This document shows positions 8,604-17,657 of a stretch of 59,936 bases of DNA, piece by piece. The translations under genes were made by a program, and so were the position numbers. The stretch's first letter is position 1. The number at the start of each line of letters is the position of its first letter. Source of the DNA: Bacteroidetes bacterium CG12_big_fil_rev_8_21_14_0_65_60_17 (GTDB lineage Bacteria; Bacteroidota; Rhodothermia; Rhodothermales; UBA10348); contig PCUY01000076.1 of assembly GCA_002787815.1 (NCBI GenBank), forward strand, positions 1 through 59,936, given 5' to 3'. The notes under the pieces were generated by a model that was not told the DNA's origin, searched no databases, and was given only the letters and a program-made list of their open reading frames with translations.

Positions 8604-10003
8604 TTATCCTGATCCTCTTCCTTGTTTTCCCGGTTTTCCGTGTCTGCATATCTGTGGATGCGACGCTCCAGGCTTTCCTCCGCGTCGCGACCGCGAAGAT
8701 ATTCCATGCGCTCCTGAATTGTGCGCTCGTACCCCACATCCGATGGCGTATAGAAATACGTGCCTTGCATGTCATCGGGCAAATACTGTTGCGGCACATA
8801 GTGATTCCGGTAGGCATGCGGATACAGGTATCCCTCTCCGTGCCCAAGCCCCTTGGCATCCCGGCTTCCGTCCTTGAGCGGATTCGGGACATCCCCGGTC
8901 TCTTCGCGCCCCACAAACCCGATGGCATCGAAAAAGGCATACGTACTGTTGCTTTTTGGGGCGGTTGCCAGGTACAGGCAGCACTGGGCCAGGTGGAAGC
9001 GCCCCTCGGGCAGTCCCACGTAGTCAAAAGCCTGGGCGCACGATGTGGCGACGTGCAGGGCCCGCGGGTCGGCCAGGCCGATGTCTTCTGCCGCGAAAAT
9101 CAGCATGCGGCGGATAATGAAGCGGGGATCCTCGCCCGCATAGAGCATGCGTGCCATCCAGTAGAGCGACGCGTCGGGATCCGAGCCCCGCAGGCTCTTG
9201 ATGAAGGCGCTGATGGTATCGTAATGCGCATCGCCCTCCTTGTCATAGAGAACGGCTCTTTTCTGGATGGATTCCTCCGCTACGTCGAGCGTAATGTGCC
9301 GCGTGCCATCATCCCCGGCATCGGTCGTCTCCACCGCCAGTTCGAGGGCGTTCAGGAGCGAGCGCGCATCCCCGTTCGCGGTCGAGACCAGGTGCTGCGC
9401 GGCGTCCGCATCCACCCGTACAGACCACGCACCGTAGCCCCGCTCCGTGTCGGCCAGTGCACGTTGCAGTACCCCATGCAGATCCTCTTGAGTGAGCTGT
9501 CGGAGCTCAAAAATCCTGCTGCGCGATACGAGCGCCTTGATGACTTCGAAGTACGGGTTCTCCGTGGTCGCTCCGATCAGCGTGACTGTGCCGTTTTCCA
9601 CGTGCGGCAACAATGCGTCCTGTTGCGACTTGTTGAAGCGGTGCACTTCATCGATGAACAGGATGGTGCGCTGGCTGTGCAGGCGCAGTCGCTCTTCCGC
9701 GCGTCCGATGGCCACGCGGATATCCTTCACGCCCGCCAGCACGGCGTTCATGGTCTCGAAGGCGGACCGGGTCGTATTGGCAATGATCCTCGCCAGTGTC
9801 GTCTTGCCGGTGCCGGGAGGTCCGTAGAAAATCAGCGAGGATATCCGATCCGCTTCGATGGCGCGACGCAGCATGCGCCCGGCGCCCAGGATATGCTCCT
9901 GTCCCGCGAACTCACCCAGGGTCTGCGGCCGCATGCGATCGGCCAGAGGGGCGCGGCTTTTCATGAAATCACGGATCGATGCATCGAACAGATCATCATT
10001 CAT
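8600..10003 (-). CDS. rarA: Replication-associated recombination ATPase RarA (MgsA)
   Basis: AAA+ ATPase acting at stalled replication forks, related to clamp loaders, 467 residues. Walker A is GPPGTGKTT (61-69) and Walker B ILFIDEVH (114-121). ATTENPYFEV carries sensor 1, and the C-terminal MgsA-type domain (DPDASLYWMARML, then YVPQQYLPD) is complete. The start at 10003 was chosen for homology (MNDDLFDASIRDFMKSRAPL) and because it overlaps the upstream gene by only 8 bases. The C-terminus is a highly charged tail. Coupling to a TRAP permease gene downstream is unusual. Confidence 0.94.
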   Translation of the reverse strand: MNDDLFDASIRDFMKSRAPLADRMRPQTLGEFAGQEHILGAGRMLRRAIEADRISSLIFYGPPGTGKTTLARIIANTTRSAFETMNAVLAGVKDIRVAIGRAEERLRLHSQRTILFIDEVHRFNKSQQDALLPHVENGTVTLIGATTENPYFEVIKALVSRSRIFELRQLTQEDLHGVLQRALADTERGYGAWSVRVDADAAQHLVSTANGDARSLLNALELAVETTDAGDDGTRHITLDVAEESIQKRAVLYDKEGDAHYDTISAFIKSLRGSDPDASLYWMARMLYAGEDPRFIIRRMLIFAAEDIGLADPRALHVATSCAQAFDYVGLPEGRFHLAQCCLYLATAPKSNSTYAFFDAIGFVGREETGDVPNPLKDGSRDAKGLGHGEGYLYPHAYRNHYVPQQYLPDDMQGTYFYTPSDVGYERTIQERMEYLRGRDAEESLERRIHRYADTENRENKEEDQDK

Positions 10004-10673
10004 CGTACTGCCGGGTTGTCCCGTGTGTGCTGTCCGGTTGCGAGTCGAGCACCCGGCGGATTCCGGATGCGAACAAGGTAGCACCGCCCTGTGAAGGATG
10101 CCGCACGTACGTGCACGCCAGACCGAGCTCATGGAAGGCGCGCTCGGCCTTCCTGCCAACCGCCACGAGATCTTCGGCGCCTACGGCCCGGACCACTTCC
10201 CCGACAAGTGGCAGGAAGTGCCTGAGTTCGGAGATGCGGGGCGTGCGGATGGACAGGGGTTCGTTTTTCCTGTAAGGATGGCATGGCACTGCATTCCAGG
10301 TAAATATTTGCTCGTGATACGGCGCCAGAATACGCCAGTAGATTGACGCGCTGTATTCTGCATGCGGTTGGTCACGCCGGCTCGACTGCCGACCGGATAT
10401 GGGAAAATCCGGGTCCACGAGCTGCGCCTCGCTCGTGATGGGTACGCCCGAAAAACGGCATCCCCACGGGCCCGGAGCTTCGGCCAGAAGCAGGATGCGG
10501 GGCGGCTGCGTCCTTTCGCGCACGTAGGCCTCCAGATTGGCACGGCGAATGGGGACGGCGTCCTCACGGTCCTCGTCTGCATCCCGGTCGAAGTAGGGGT
10601 TGAACAGGAGCGGGTGCCCACCGTCATTGTAGAGCCGCTCCCGAAACAGGGTTATGAGGGCGTCTGCGTCCAT
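9996..10673 (-). CDS. Uracil-DNA glycosylase-superfamily protein
   Basis: 225-residue protein with the uracil-DNA glycosylase fold. It shows LLLAEAPGPWGCRFSGVPIT, the motif I region with a G-x-P-x(8)-F-like water-activating loop; TWNAVPCHPY, where an Asn stabilises the base pocket; AVGRKAERAF; and the C-terminal YVRHPSQGG loop holding the family His. This places it near families 4-5 or a related unclassified branch. The start at 10673 fits homologues; an in-frame ATG at 10736 would add a Cys-containing leader. It is the first gene of the run leading to rarA, so two genome-maintenance genes head that unit. Confidence 0.75.
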   Translation of the reverse strand: MDADALITLFRERLYNDGGHPLLFNPYFDRDADEDREDAVPIRRANLEAYVRERTQPPRILLLAEAPGPWGCRFSGVPITSEAQLVDPDFPISGRQSSRRDQPHAEYSASIYWRILAPYHEQIFTWNAVPCHPYRKNEPLSIRTPRISELRHFLPLVGEVVRAVGAEDLVAVGRKAERAFHELGLACTYVRHPSQGGATLFASGIRRVLDSQPDSTHGTTRQYDE

Positions 10674-10806
10674 GACTCCATGATACGCAGCAGGTTGAGA
10701 CGAATTTTCCTTGCAGATCACACAATCCGGGTTCATTTTTCTATGTACGGCGTTAATCTGGACAGTACACAATTCGCCAAGGATGGATTTAGATCGGAGA
10801 CGCCAT

Positions 10807-12081
10807 ATGGACAACGCCACGCTTCACGTTCAGGACGAGAAACTCGAACTGCCCCTCACCAAGGGTACAGAGAACGAAGTCGCCATTGGCATCAAGACGC
10901 TCAGGCCGTCTACCGGCGTCATTACCATGGATCCCGGGTTTGCCAATACCGGGTCGTGTGAGAGTTCCATCACGTTCATTGATGGCGAAAAAGGAATTCT
11001 TCGCTACCGCGGTTACTCGATCGAGGAACTGGCTGAAAAGTCCACATTCACCGAGGTAGCCTACCTGCTCATCTACGGCGACTTGCCGAGTACCGATGAG
11101 CTGGAGTCGTTCCGGCGCCAACTCCGTCGGCACAGCCTGCTCCACGAGGACATGAAGAAGTTCTTCGAGGGGTATCCACCGAGCGCACCACCCATGAGCG
11201 TGCTGAGCACCATCGTGGCATCGCTTGCAGCCTACTATCCGGTGGCGAATACGGACGACGACCTGAACCTGAACATCATCAGGCTGATCGCGAAGCTTAA
11301 TACGATTGCAGCATTTGCTTACAAGAAGTCCGTTGGCCAGCCGTATATATATCCTTGCAACGATCACTCATACGCGGGAGACTTCCTGCACATGATGTTC
11401 GCCGTGCCGGCCGAAAAGTATGACATTGACCCCCTGCTCACCAAGACGCTCGACATGCTTCTCATCCTGCATGCTGATCATGAACAGAATTGTTCGACTT
11501 CGACCGTGCGCATGGTGGGCAGTTCAGGAGCCGACCTGTTTTCCTCCATTTCAGCAGGTATCCAGGCGCTCTCCGGGCCACTGCACGGCGGGGCCAACCA
11601 GGCCGTTATTGAAATGCTGGAAAAGATTGAACAGGACGGACGCAACATCACAAAATATGTCGAGCTCGCCAAGAACAAGGATTCGGACTTCCGCCTCATG
11701 GGCTTCGGCCACCGGGTGTACAAAAACTTCGATCCGCGTGCCCGCGTCATCAAACAGAAGGCGGCCGAAGTCCTCGATCAACTCGGCGTGGATGACCCGC
11801 TCCTGGACATTGCCCGCGAACTGGAACGGATTGCGCTCGAGGACGAATTCTTTGTCGAGCGTAAACTGTATCCGAATGTGGACTTCTATTCAGGCATCAT
11901 TTACCGGGCCATGGGTATTCCGACCAACATGTTCACGGTCATGTTTGCACTCGGACGACTCCCGGGCTGGATTGCCCAGTGGCTCGAGATGAAAAAAGAT
12001 CCCGCCACACGCATTTACCGACCACGACAAATCTATACGGGGAGCAACGAGCGTGCTTATACACCAATAGCCGCTCGATGA
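10807..12081 (+). CDS. gltA: Citrate synthase (type II)
   Basis: Condenses acetyl-CoA and oxaloacetate to citrate, the entry step of the TCA cycle. The 424 residues match the hexameric bacterial type. Catalytic residues are visible: His260 in GPLHGGANQAV, His302 in GFGHRVYKNFDPR (the family signature) and Asp359 in YPNVDFYSG. The start at 10807 has GGAG about 7 bases upstream, one of the few clear ribosome binding sites here. It stands alone, divergent from the udg gene. Confidence 0.97.
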   Translation: MDNATLHVQDEKLELPLTKGTENEVAIGIKTLRPSTGVITMDPGFANTGSCESSITFIDGEKGILRYRGYSIEELAEKSTFTEVAYLLIYGDLPSTDELESFRRQLRRHSLLHEDMKKFFEGYPPSAPPMSVLSTIVASLAAYYPVANTDDDLNLNIIRLIAKLNTIAAFAYKKSVGQPYIYPCNDHSYAGDFLHMMFAVPAEKYDIDPLLTKTLDMLLILHADHEQNCSTSTVRMVGSSGADLFSSISAGIQALSGPLHGGANQAVIEMLEKIEQDGRNITKYVELAKNKDSDFRLMGFGHRVYKNFDPRARVIKQKAAEVLDQLGVDDPLLDIARELERIALEDEFFVERKLYPNVDFYSGIIYRAMGIPTNMFTVMFALGRLPGWIAQWLEMKKDPATRIYRPRQIYTGSNERAYTPIAAR

Positions 12082-12240
12082 GCGGAGAGGAGAGGACCAT
12101 GCGTAAAGCCTGATTATTCATTCGTTAACACACAGTCCTTATATTATGCTAAGCTGAGTACGCCTGCGTCGTAAGCGTGTACCATGTATGCATCTCGTGA
12201 CTACACCACTACACGCGACACCTACCAATCAAGCACGACC

Positions 12241-13794
12241 ATGAAACACCCACTACTGTCAGTAACAGGCATCCTGTTCGCATTATCCGTTCTTCTTCTT
12301 GCGCCACTTTCAGCCGACGCCCAGGTGGAGCGTGGCGACAAGACACTGTACATTCGCCCACACGTTGGCATTTCGTGGTATCTCGGTGACAATGAAAAAT
12401 CACCATTCAACTTCGATGGCGACCTGTTCCAGGACGATTTCCCCTTCAATGTGGGCGGTGAAATCGGCTGGCGTTTCAGCCCCCGGTACAGCCTCGGCCT
12501 GGCCTACAGTTACGGTAATTTCACGCAGATCAGTGATTTTGAGGCCAACACGGACGTTTCGCTCGACGGCCACGAATCTACACGGTGGTCGGTGAGCCTT
12601 GTGGGGCGGCAACTCCTCAGTGACAAAAAAATTGCTCCGTACTGGTTCGGCATGATTTCGGTCGGTGGTGGCGATGTTACCACATTCAGTGAAGCCTGTG
12701 CGGCCAACGTTATTGGCGCCTGTGAGGTCGAGACGGGCCTCTTGACAGGAGGCGTGGGTGCCGGCTTCGGATTTGATTTCATGCTCAATACGTCCACGTC
12801 CTTCTTCGTACAGACGAGTCTCGATGCCCGTCTGCCCGATGATCATGTGGATGGACGTGACTATAACGCTTTCACGGATATTGAATTCCTGGGGGCCCAC
12901 ACCGTCGGTCTGCAGGCGAATCTGACACGGTTCAGACCGGTCAAGTCGGTATCGGTCATCTGTCCCACGGACGAATTCAACACCGGGGTTCCCATGACCT
13001 TTACGGGTTCGGCCAATGAGAATGCCACGCAGCCGGTGAATTACCGCTGGAGCTTCGGCGACGGCTCCTCCGCCCACGGCCCAACGGCTACGCATACGTT
13101 CAACCGGGCCGGAGATTTCACGGTCTCGCTCACGGCGACCAACGGCAACAGCAAGGGCAGCGCATCGGCCGAGTGCCCGGTCACCGTTACCGAGCCCTGC
13201 GAGGAAGCCCAGATCACGGGCATGCGCGCATCGAACATGAATCCGGATACGGAAACGGATGTCCGTTTCTCGTCCACGGTACGTGGAAGTGAAGCCACGA
13301 GCTACCGATGGGACTTCGGGGATGGTACGAAGGGTACGGGCGCCATGGCTACACACCGGTATGCCCGCGCCGGTACGTACACCGTCACGCTCGAAGTGAC
13401 GAACTGCGCCGGTACGGTCACCCGCACGATGACCATCACGGTCAATCCGTTCGAGGCGGCCATCTGTCGTGAGGTCACGGAAATGAACCCGGCCTTCTTC
13501 GCGCACAACTCGTCCGACCTCTCAGCCGACGCCCGCGCCGCACTGCGCGAAAACCTCGAAATCCTGCTCGAGTGCCCGAACCTGAATGCCCGCCTCGAAG
13601 GATGGGCCGCTCCGGGTGAACGCCGCGCGCAGCAGCTCTCCGAGGACCGTGCCCGGGCAGCCGAGCAGTTCTATGTGGACAATGGTGTGGCAGCAAGCCG
13701 CCTGGTGCTGCAACCCATGGGACGCGCCGCCGGCACGAGCAAGAAGGAAGGGGCCGGCCAGCACCGCCGCGTGGACACGATCCCGCTGCGTTGA
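12241..13794 (+). CDS. Outer-membrane beta-barrel, two PKD domains and OmpA-like C-terminus
   Basis: 517-residue surface protein. A signal peptide (1-27, ending ADAQ) is followed by an OMP beta-barrel-like region (about 33-232), PKD domain 1 (about 240-316, YRWSFGDGS), PKD domain 2 (about 322-402, YRWDFGDGT) and an OmpA-like domain (about 412-517). The OmpA part keeps LSEDRA with the Arg but has GWAAPG where the peptidoglycan-binding GHTD is expected, so the usual Asp is missing. It probably links the outer membrane to the wall while carrying extra Ig-like domains. The start was chosen for the signal peptide; 19 in-frame upstream residues are ignored. A strong terminator follows. Confidence 0.85.
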   Translation: MKHPLLSVTGILFALSVLLLAPLSADAQVERGDKTLYIRPHVGISWYLGDNEKSPFNFDGDLFQDDFPFNVGGEIGWRFSPRYSLGLAYSYGNFTQISDFEANTDVSLDGHESTRWSVSLVGRQLLSDKKIAPYWFGMISVGGGDVTTFSEACAANVIGACEVETGLLTGGVGAGFGFDFMLNTSTSFFVQTSLDARLPDDHVDGRDYNAFTDIEFLGAHTVGLQANLTRFRPVKSVSVICPTDEFNTGVPMTFTGSANENATQPVNYRWSFGDGSSAHGPTATHTFNRAGDFTVSLTATNGNSKGSASAECPVTVTEPCEEAQITGMRASNMNPDTETDVRFSSTVRGSEATSYRWDFGDGTKGTGAMATHRYARAGTYTVTLEVTNCAGTVTRTMTITVNPFEAAICREVTEMNPAFFAHNSSDLSADARAALRENLEILLECPNLNARLEGWAAPGERRAQQLSEDRARAAEQFYVDNGVAASRLVLQPMGRAAGTSKKEGAGQHRRVDTIPLR

Positions 13795-13851
13795 CCGCGT
13801 GCACATGTTGACATCCGGACTCGTCCGGGTACACAACTGACAGCAAGCAAC

Positions 13852-13887
13852 GAGGGGGCGGCCGCCAGGCCGCCCCCTCTCTTTTTG
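13852..13887 (+). terminator. Intrinsic terminator of the OmpA/PKD gene
   Basis: A perfect 12-bp GC-rich stem (GAGGGGGCGGCC at 13852-13863, complement at 13868-13879) with a 4-base loop is followed by TCTTTTTGTT. It is 58 bp after the plus-strand stop. Confidence 0.92.
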
Positions 13888-13918
13888 TTACCTGGCCTGA
13901 CGGGGCTTTGAAACCCGG

Positions 13919-13943
13919 AAATGTAACTTCTATTGTTACATTT
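13919..13943 (-). repeat. 25-bp palindrome at the roxA 3' end, copy 1
   Basis: On the minus strand, AAATGTAAC, 7 bases, then GTTACATTT. It begins inside the roxA stop codon. A copy identical at 23 of 25 positions lies at 53588-53612, also at a gene's stop codon and in the same orientation to that gene. Confidence 0.85.
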
Positions 13944-15093
13944 ACTTTTTGAGCAAAACCAGGGCTCCCTCCGATACGAGATCAGCGAGCAGTCTACGGA
14001 TTTCAACCGAATCCGGGATATCCGATGCAGCTGCACCCGGGATGGAGCTGATGGCGGCAACCATCGGCTCGAGCGCCGCGTCGAGCTCCAACTCCTCCCC
14101 ACGCAGGAACCAGATGAGCAGCCGACCCCGGATGGTGTACAGGCTCTGATACCGGCCTGGCGTTGCAAGCCGCGAGCCGGATGCCAGGTCGGCCATGAGA
14201 TTGTCCAAAGAGCAGGTGGCTTCGCGCGGCGTTTCATCTTGCCCGGTCTCGTCGTAGCGACGCGGCTCCGTGAGGAGCCGCCCGAGCGGGCGCTCCACCT
14301 CCCTGGCCACATTTTCAATGAGCCCGCGCGCCCAGGACGCCACGTCCGGACTCAGCGATGCGGGCGCCGTCGTCGGCCCGAGATCAGGATCCGAATAGCG
14401 CGAACCGCCGGGAAGCGCCATGAGGGCTTCCTCGAGCAGGCCCCCCAATACATCGGCCGCCGACGGCGCCCGGCATCCCAGCGAATACGTCATACACTCC
14501 CCAACGGCGATTCCGTGATGTGCATACCGGGGTGGCAGATAGATCATGTCGCCCGGCTCCACCGTCCAGTCATGCTCGGGATGGAAATTGGCCAGGATCC
14601 GGACGTCCAGATCCGGAATGAGCTCTTCCTCTTCGACGGGCTCGCCGCCGATGAGCCACCGCCGTTGTCCGTGGCCCTGGAGCAGAAAAACATCATATTC
14701 ATCGATATGGGCTCCCACACCACCCTGGTCCGAGGCCAGGCTGACCATGATGTCATCCAGCCGCCAGGAGGGCAGGAAGTCCAGGTGCGACCAGAGCCCG
14801 CGAACAGCCCCGTCGAGATGGTCCACTTCCTGGATGAGCATGCTCCAGATGGACGCCGGCACCGGATACAGATCCTGCGCCTCGAACGGGCCTTCGATGA
14901 GTTGCCACGGATAGTCACCGCCTTCTTCCAGAACAAGGCGGACCTGCGCCTCCGGGCGTGTAGCAAGCTTGCGGAACGCCGCCGGCGAAAGAGGCGCATT
15001 GAATGCCGGCACCGCTCCTCGCACGAGCAGCGGCTTCTTCTGCCAATACTCCGACAGGAAAGCATCAGGCGAAAGCGATCCAAGGAATCCCAT
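13942..15093 (-). CDS. roxA: JmjC/cupin-type ribosomal protein hydroxylase (RoxA/YcfD-like)
   Basis: Fe(II)/2-oxoglutarate-dependent oxygenase of the family that hydroxylates an arginine of ribosomal protein uL16, 383 residues. The iron triad is GAHIDEYD (His129, Asp131) and a His in YAHHGI (192-193). Lys/Arg-rich segments before the C-terminal winged-helix dimerisation region fit RoxA. The start at 15093 overlaps the upstream zinc-ribbon stop as TGATG; an in-frame ATG at 15162 would lie inside that gene. Its 3' end runs into the 25-bp palindrome. Confidence 0.85.
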   Translation of the reverse strand: MGFLGSLSPDAFLSEYWQKKPLLVRGAVPAFNAPLSPAAFRKLATRPEAQVRLVLEEGGDYPWQLIEGPFEAQDLYPVPASIWSMLIQEVDHLDGAVRGLWSHLDFLPSWRLDDIMVSLASDQGGVGAHIDEYDVFLLQGHGQRRWLIGGEPVEEEELIPDLDVRILANFHPEHDWTVEPGDMIYLPPRYAHHGIAVGECMTYSLGCRAPSAADVLGGLLEEALMALPGGSRYSDPDLGPTTAPASLSPDVASWARGLIENVAREVERPLGRLLTEPRRYDETGQDETPREATCSLDNLMADLASGSRLATPGRYQSLYTIRGRLLIWFLRGEELELDAALEPMVAAISSIPGAAASDIPDSVEIRRLLADLVSEGALVLLKK

Positions 15094-15302
15094 CAGAATA
15101 TCCGATCCAGTATCCACATCAGCGGCAGTATGAGCAGGCACGCAAACAGAAAGGTCATCCACCGTGTAGACCTTTTATGCGGGGGAAACTCGTACTGGCA
15201 CCACGGGCAGGTCTCGTGACCCGCCTCTACATCAAGCCCGCAGGAGGGGCACTCCTGCGCGGGAAACTGGTCAGCGTTGTCAGGTAGATCAACAAGGCGC
15301 AT
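15093..15302 (-). CDS. Small zinc-ribbon membrane protein
   Basis: 69-residue protein with a four-Cys zinc ribbon (CPSCG at about 18-22 and CPWCQYEFP at about 32-40), followed by a basic stretch and one C-terminal transmembrane helix (about 48-65). The ribbon is predicted to be cytoplasmic. It is translationally coupled to roxA through TGATG, suggesting related function or merely shared expression. The family is not recognised. Confidence 0.75.
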   Translation of the reverse strand: MRLVDLPDNADQFPAQECPSCGLDVEAGHETCPWCQYEFPPHKRSTRWMTFLFACLLILPLMWILDRIF

Positions 15303-15417
15303 TGCGGCGGTGTGAACGTGTGTACAACAAGTTACGGCCTGTTGCGCTTGCAGACCGGATCTGCCTCGTCAACGCGGTGTACGATGGTCTGTGGAAGGAA
15401 TGAAAGGATATAACACA

Positions 15418-16317
15418 ATGCCACCCGGGATGTGGCAACGGGCTGCAGAGCGCCATGCCGGGCGGGTCTCGCGTCTGGTCGATGCGCACGTCGAGCGGAG
15501 AGCCGCGCACAAAAAAGACCCGGTCGCGGATTTTCTGTTCGAATATTACCGCTTTCGCATCTCACATCTTCGGCTGTGGTCACCGGGCCTGGGTGTCGGA
15601 CTCGCGCTTCCCGACGAACGGCAGCCTCGTTCGGATCATGGTCTCGTACCGGACCCTTGGACGACCGGTGGCGATGGGCACATCCGGCTCGATCCAACGC
15701 GCATTCCGGCGCATCGACAGGCAGGATTCATGTTCATCCGGGAACTGCTTGCGCGGACACTTGAGAGACCACCGCTTTTTGGATGCGCGGGTATGCACGA
15801 GTGGGCCATGGTCCATGGCGGTGGTGCTGTGCGGCATGCCGATGTGCCGCTCAGGCTATCACGGAGCGACATCGACAGAATCCTGGAGGAGGTGGGCCCG
15901 CGCTGCACACACTTCGATGCATTCCGGTTCTTTTCCCGTTCGGCCCGGCCCCTGAACCATATGGAACTCACGCGAAGTGACATGCTCGGCACGGAACAGC
16001 CGGGGTGCCTGCATGCCAACATGGACCTTTACAAATGGGCCTACAAGGGGTGGCCGTGGATCGGTTCGGACCTGGTAGTGGATGGTCTGGAACTCGCCTT
16101 CGAGATCCGTGAGCTGGACATGCGCGCCAGCCCGTATGATCTTCGCTCGCAGGGGCTTGAGCCCGTGCGTGTCGAGACGCCCGACGGCCGCGCCGAGTAT
16201 GCCGCCGAGCAGAAGGCATTCTGTGACAGGGCGCAGACATTGCGGCGTCGCCTGCTGTCGGCTTGGGACGTTTTGCTCGACACCATGCAGAGAGCGCCTG
16301 TGCAGAAGTGTTTATAA
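15418..16317 (+). CDS. Conserved protein of the family often labelled 3-methyladenine DNA glycosylase
   Basis: 299 residues. The N-terminal pattern (HVERR, then DPVADFLFEYYRFRISHLRLWSPG) and the interior MHEWAMVH and NMDLYKWAYK resemble a conserved family common in actinobacteria that databases often call 3-methyladenine DNA glycosylase. I know of no experimental basis for that label, and no helix-hairpin-helix glycosylase motif is visible. The start at 15418 has AAAGGA 9 bases upstream; the frame continues up to a GTG at 15391. It is rich in Trp, His and Tyr, with no signal peptide. Confidence 0.6.
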   Translation: MPPGMWQRAAERHAGRVSRLVDAHVERRAAHKKDPVADFLFEYYRFRISHLRLWSPGLGVGLALPDERQPRSDHGLVPDPWTTGGDGHIRLDPTRIPAHRQAGFMFIRELLARTLERPPLFGCAGMHEWAMVHGGGAVRHADVPLRLSRSDIDRILEEVGPRCTHFDAFRFFSRSARPLNHMELTRSDMLGTEQPGCLHANMDLYKWAYKGWPWIGSDLVVDGLELAFEIRELDMRASPYDLRSQGLEPVRVETPDGRAEYAAEQKAFCDRAQTLRRRLLSAWDVLLDTMQRAPVQKCL

Positions 16318-16381
16318 TATTGCAAGTTCCGGATCTGGTTCTTAACCTGAGCTCCCTCAAGACCATATCTCCAGTGCTTTC

Positions 16382-17641
16382 ATGACGGTCCCTTTTCAAG
16401 AGCACGCCGCCCCTATGTGGATTATGCTCCTGGGCCTTCTGGCAGGAACGTCCATCCACCACGCTGTCCACGCCCAGACGAAGGGCGACAGGGCGAGTCG
16501 AAACGTTACTGTCCTCGCCCAGGTGCCGCTCGGCGGACACGATGCGCTGCGGACAGTGTACCTGGACCAGCATCCGGACCGTCGGCTGGCCTACGCTGCA
16601 GGACCGAACGCCTGGCATGTCGTCGACGTATCTGACGAGACCCGGCCCCGTGTCCTCCACTCTTCACAGACGCCCGGCACGACATGGAACGCGCTCGATG
16701 GCTTCCGTCGTGATGGAAACAGTTATCTGGTCCTTGGCGGGGCGCACGTGGAAATATGGGACGTCACAGAGCCCATGCGTCCACGGCCTGCCGTCCAGCT
16801 TGAGGATGAGTCGGTTTCGGAACACGGCGTGCAGAACGTCTTTGCCTACCGCTCGGGCAGTGATGCCGGCTGGCTCTTCGTTGCTGCGGGCGGAGACATT
16901 CTGGTGTATGACATCAGTGACGTCCTGGCCGGCTCGACCGGCGCGCATACACGGATTGGCCTGCCCGAGCCGGTGCCCAACGTGGATTACGGGTTCCACG
17001 ATGCATGGGCAGCCTGGCATGCCGATACGGAGACCGATCGGTTGTACGCCTCGGGCGCAGGCGGATACTACATATTCGATATCACAGATATCACCGCACC
17101 CCGCCTCCTGACACAGGTCAATTCGGCGGCTGTCCAGGTAGGACGCTCGGTCCGGGCGACACCCGATGGTACGCACCTGGTCACAACCGCCGGATATGAG
17201 ACTGCCCCCATCCGGATTTTCGATATGCGCCCGGCGCTCGACGGCACCGTACCCGTCATGCGTACAGCGATCGGGGCATGGACCGCGAACTGGCGCCGGC
17301 CCGTTGAGCGGCACGTTGTGCGCTGGCCATTCATTTTTGTTGCCGCCTTCGAGGAAGGTCTCCAGGTCGTGAACATGATGGATCCGGTCGCGCCGTACAC
17401 CGATGCCTATTTCAGGACCTGGCAGGGGCCTGTTCCAGCTCCCGGCCAGGTTCCGGTGGGAGCCCGTGACGTGGATGTCCGCAATCACGATGGCCTGGTG
17501 GCGGTTGCCGACCAGCACGAAGGCCTGTTCCTGTTCAGGATAGAGGCATTCAACGGCTGGGATGGCCGGGGCTGGGGCTTCCCGAACGTGAGTGACGTGC
17601 AGGACTGGGAAAATGGACCTGCCGGACACGTCTCCTGGTAA
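16382..17641 (+). CDS. Secreted LVIVD-like beta-propeller protein, divergent paralogue 1
   Basis: 419 residues with an N-terminal signal peptide ending HAVHAQ. The body is made of short repeats of the kind seen in LVIVD/beta-propeller proteins (AWHVVDVSD, IWDVTEPMRPR, GYYIFDITD, PIRIFDMRPALDG). It is the first and most divergent of six tandem homologues: it keeps FHDAWAAWH, GAGGYY, RWPFIF and FNGWDGRGWG. The HNHE motif of the others is reduced (VERHVVRWP) and GGFHNIF is absent. It has no anchor at the C-terminus and is probably periplasmic or secreted. It begins the unit that leads to the multicopper oxidase. Confidence 0.72.
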   Translation: MTVPFQEHAAPMWIMLLGLLAGTSIHHAVHAQTKGDRASRNVTVLAQVPLGGHDALRTVYLDQHPDRRLAYAAGPNAWHVVDVSDETRPRVLHSSQTPGTTWNALDGFRRDGNSYLVLGGAHVEIWDVTEPMRPRPAVQLEDESVSEHGVQNVFAYRSGSDAGWLFVAAGGDILVYDISDVLAGSTGAHTRIGLPEPVPNVDYGFHDAWAAWHADTETDRLYASGAGGYYIFDITDITAPRLLTQVNSAAVQVGRSVRATPDGTHLVTTAGYETAPIRIFDMRPALDGTVPVMRTAIGAWTANWRRPVERHVVRWPFIFVAAFEEGLQVVNMMDPVAPYTDAYFRTWQGPVPAPGQVPVGARDVDVRNHDGLVAVADQHEGLFLFRIEAFNGWDGRGWGFPNVSDVQDWENGPAGHVSW

Positions 17642-17657
17642 CGATACGATCACCATC

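Noticed and set aside
8654-10081. Plus-strand open frame of 475 codons opposite rarA
   Set aside because: Antisense to rarA, whose Walker motifs are complete.
12100-12114. ATG after gltA with a GGAGAGG upstream, encoding MRKA then stop
   Set aside because: Four codons; too short to distinguish from chance, and no coupling to a following gene.
13933-15219. Plus-strand open frame of 428 codons opposite roxA
   Set aside because: Antisense to roxA with its intact iron triad.
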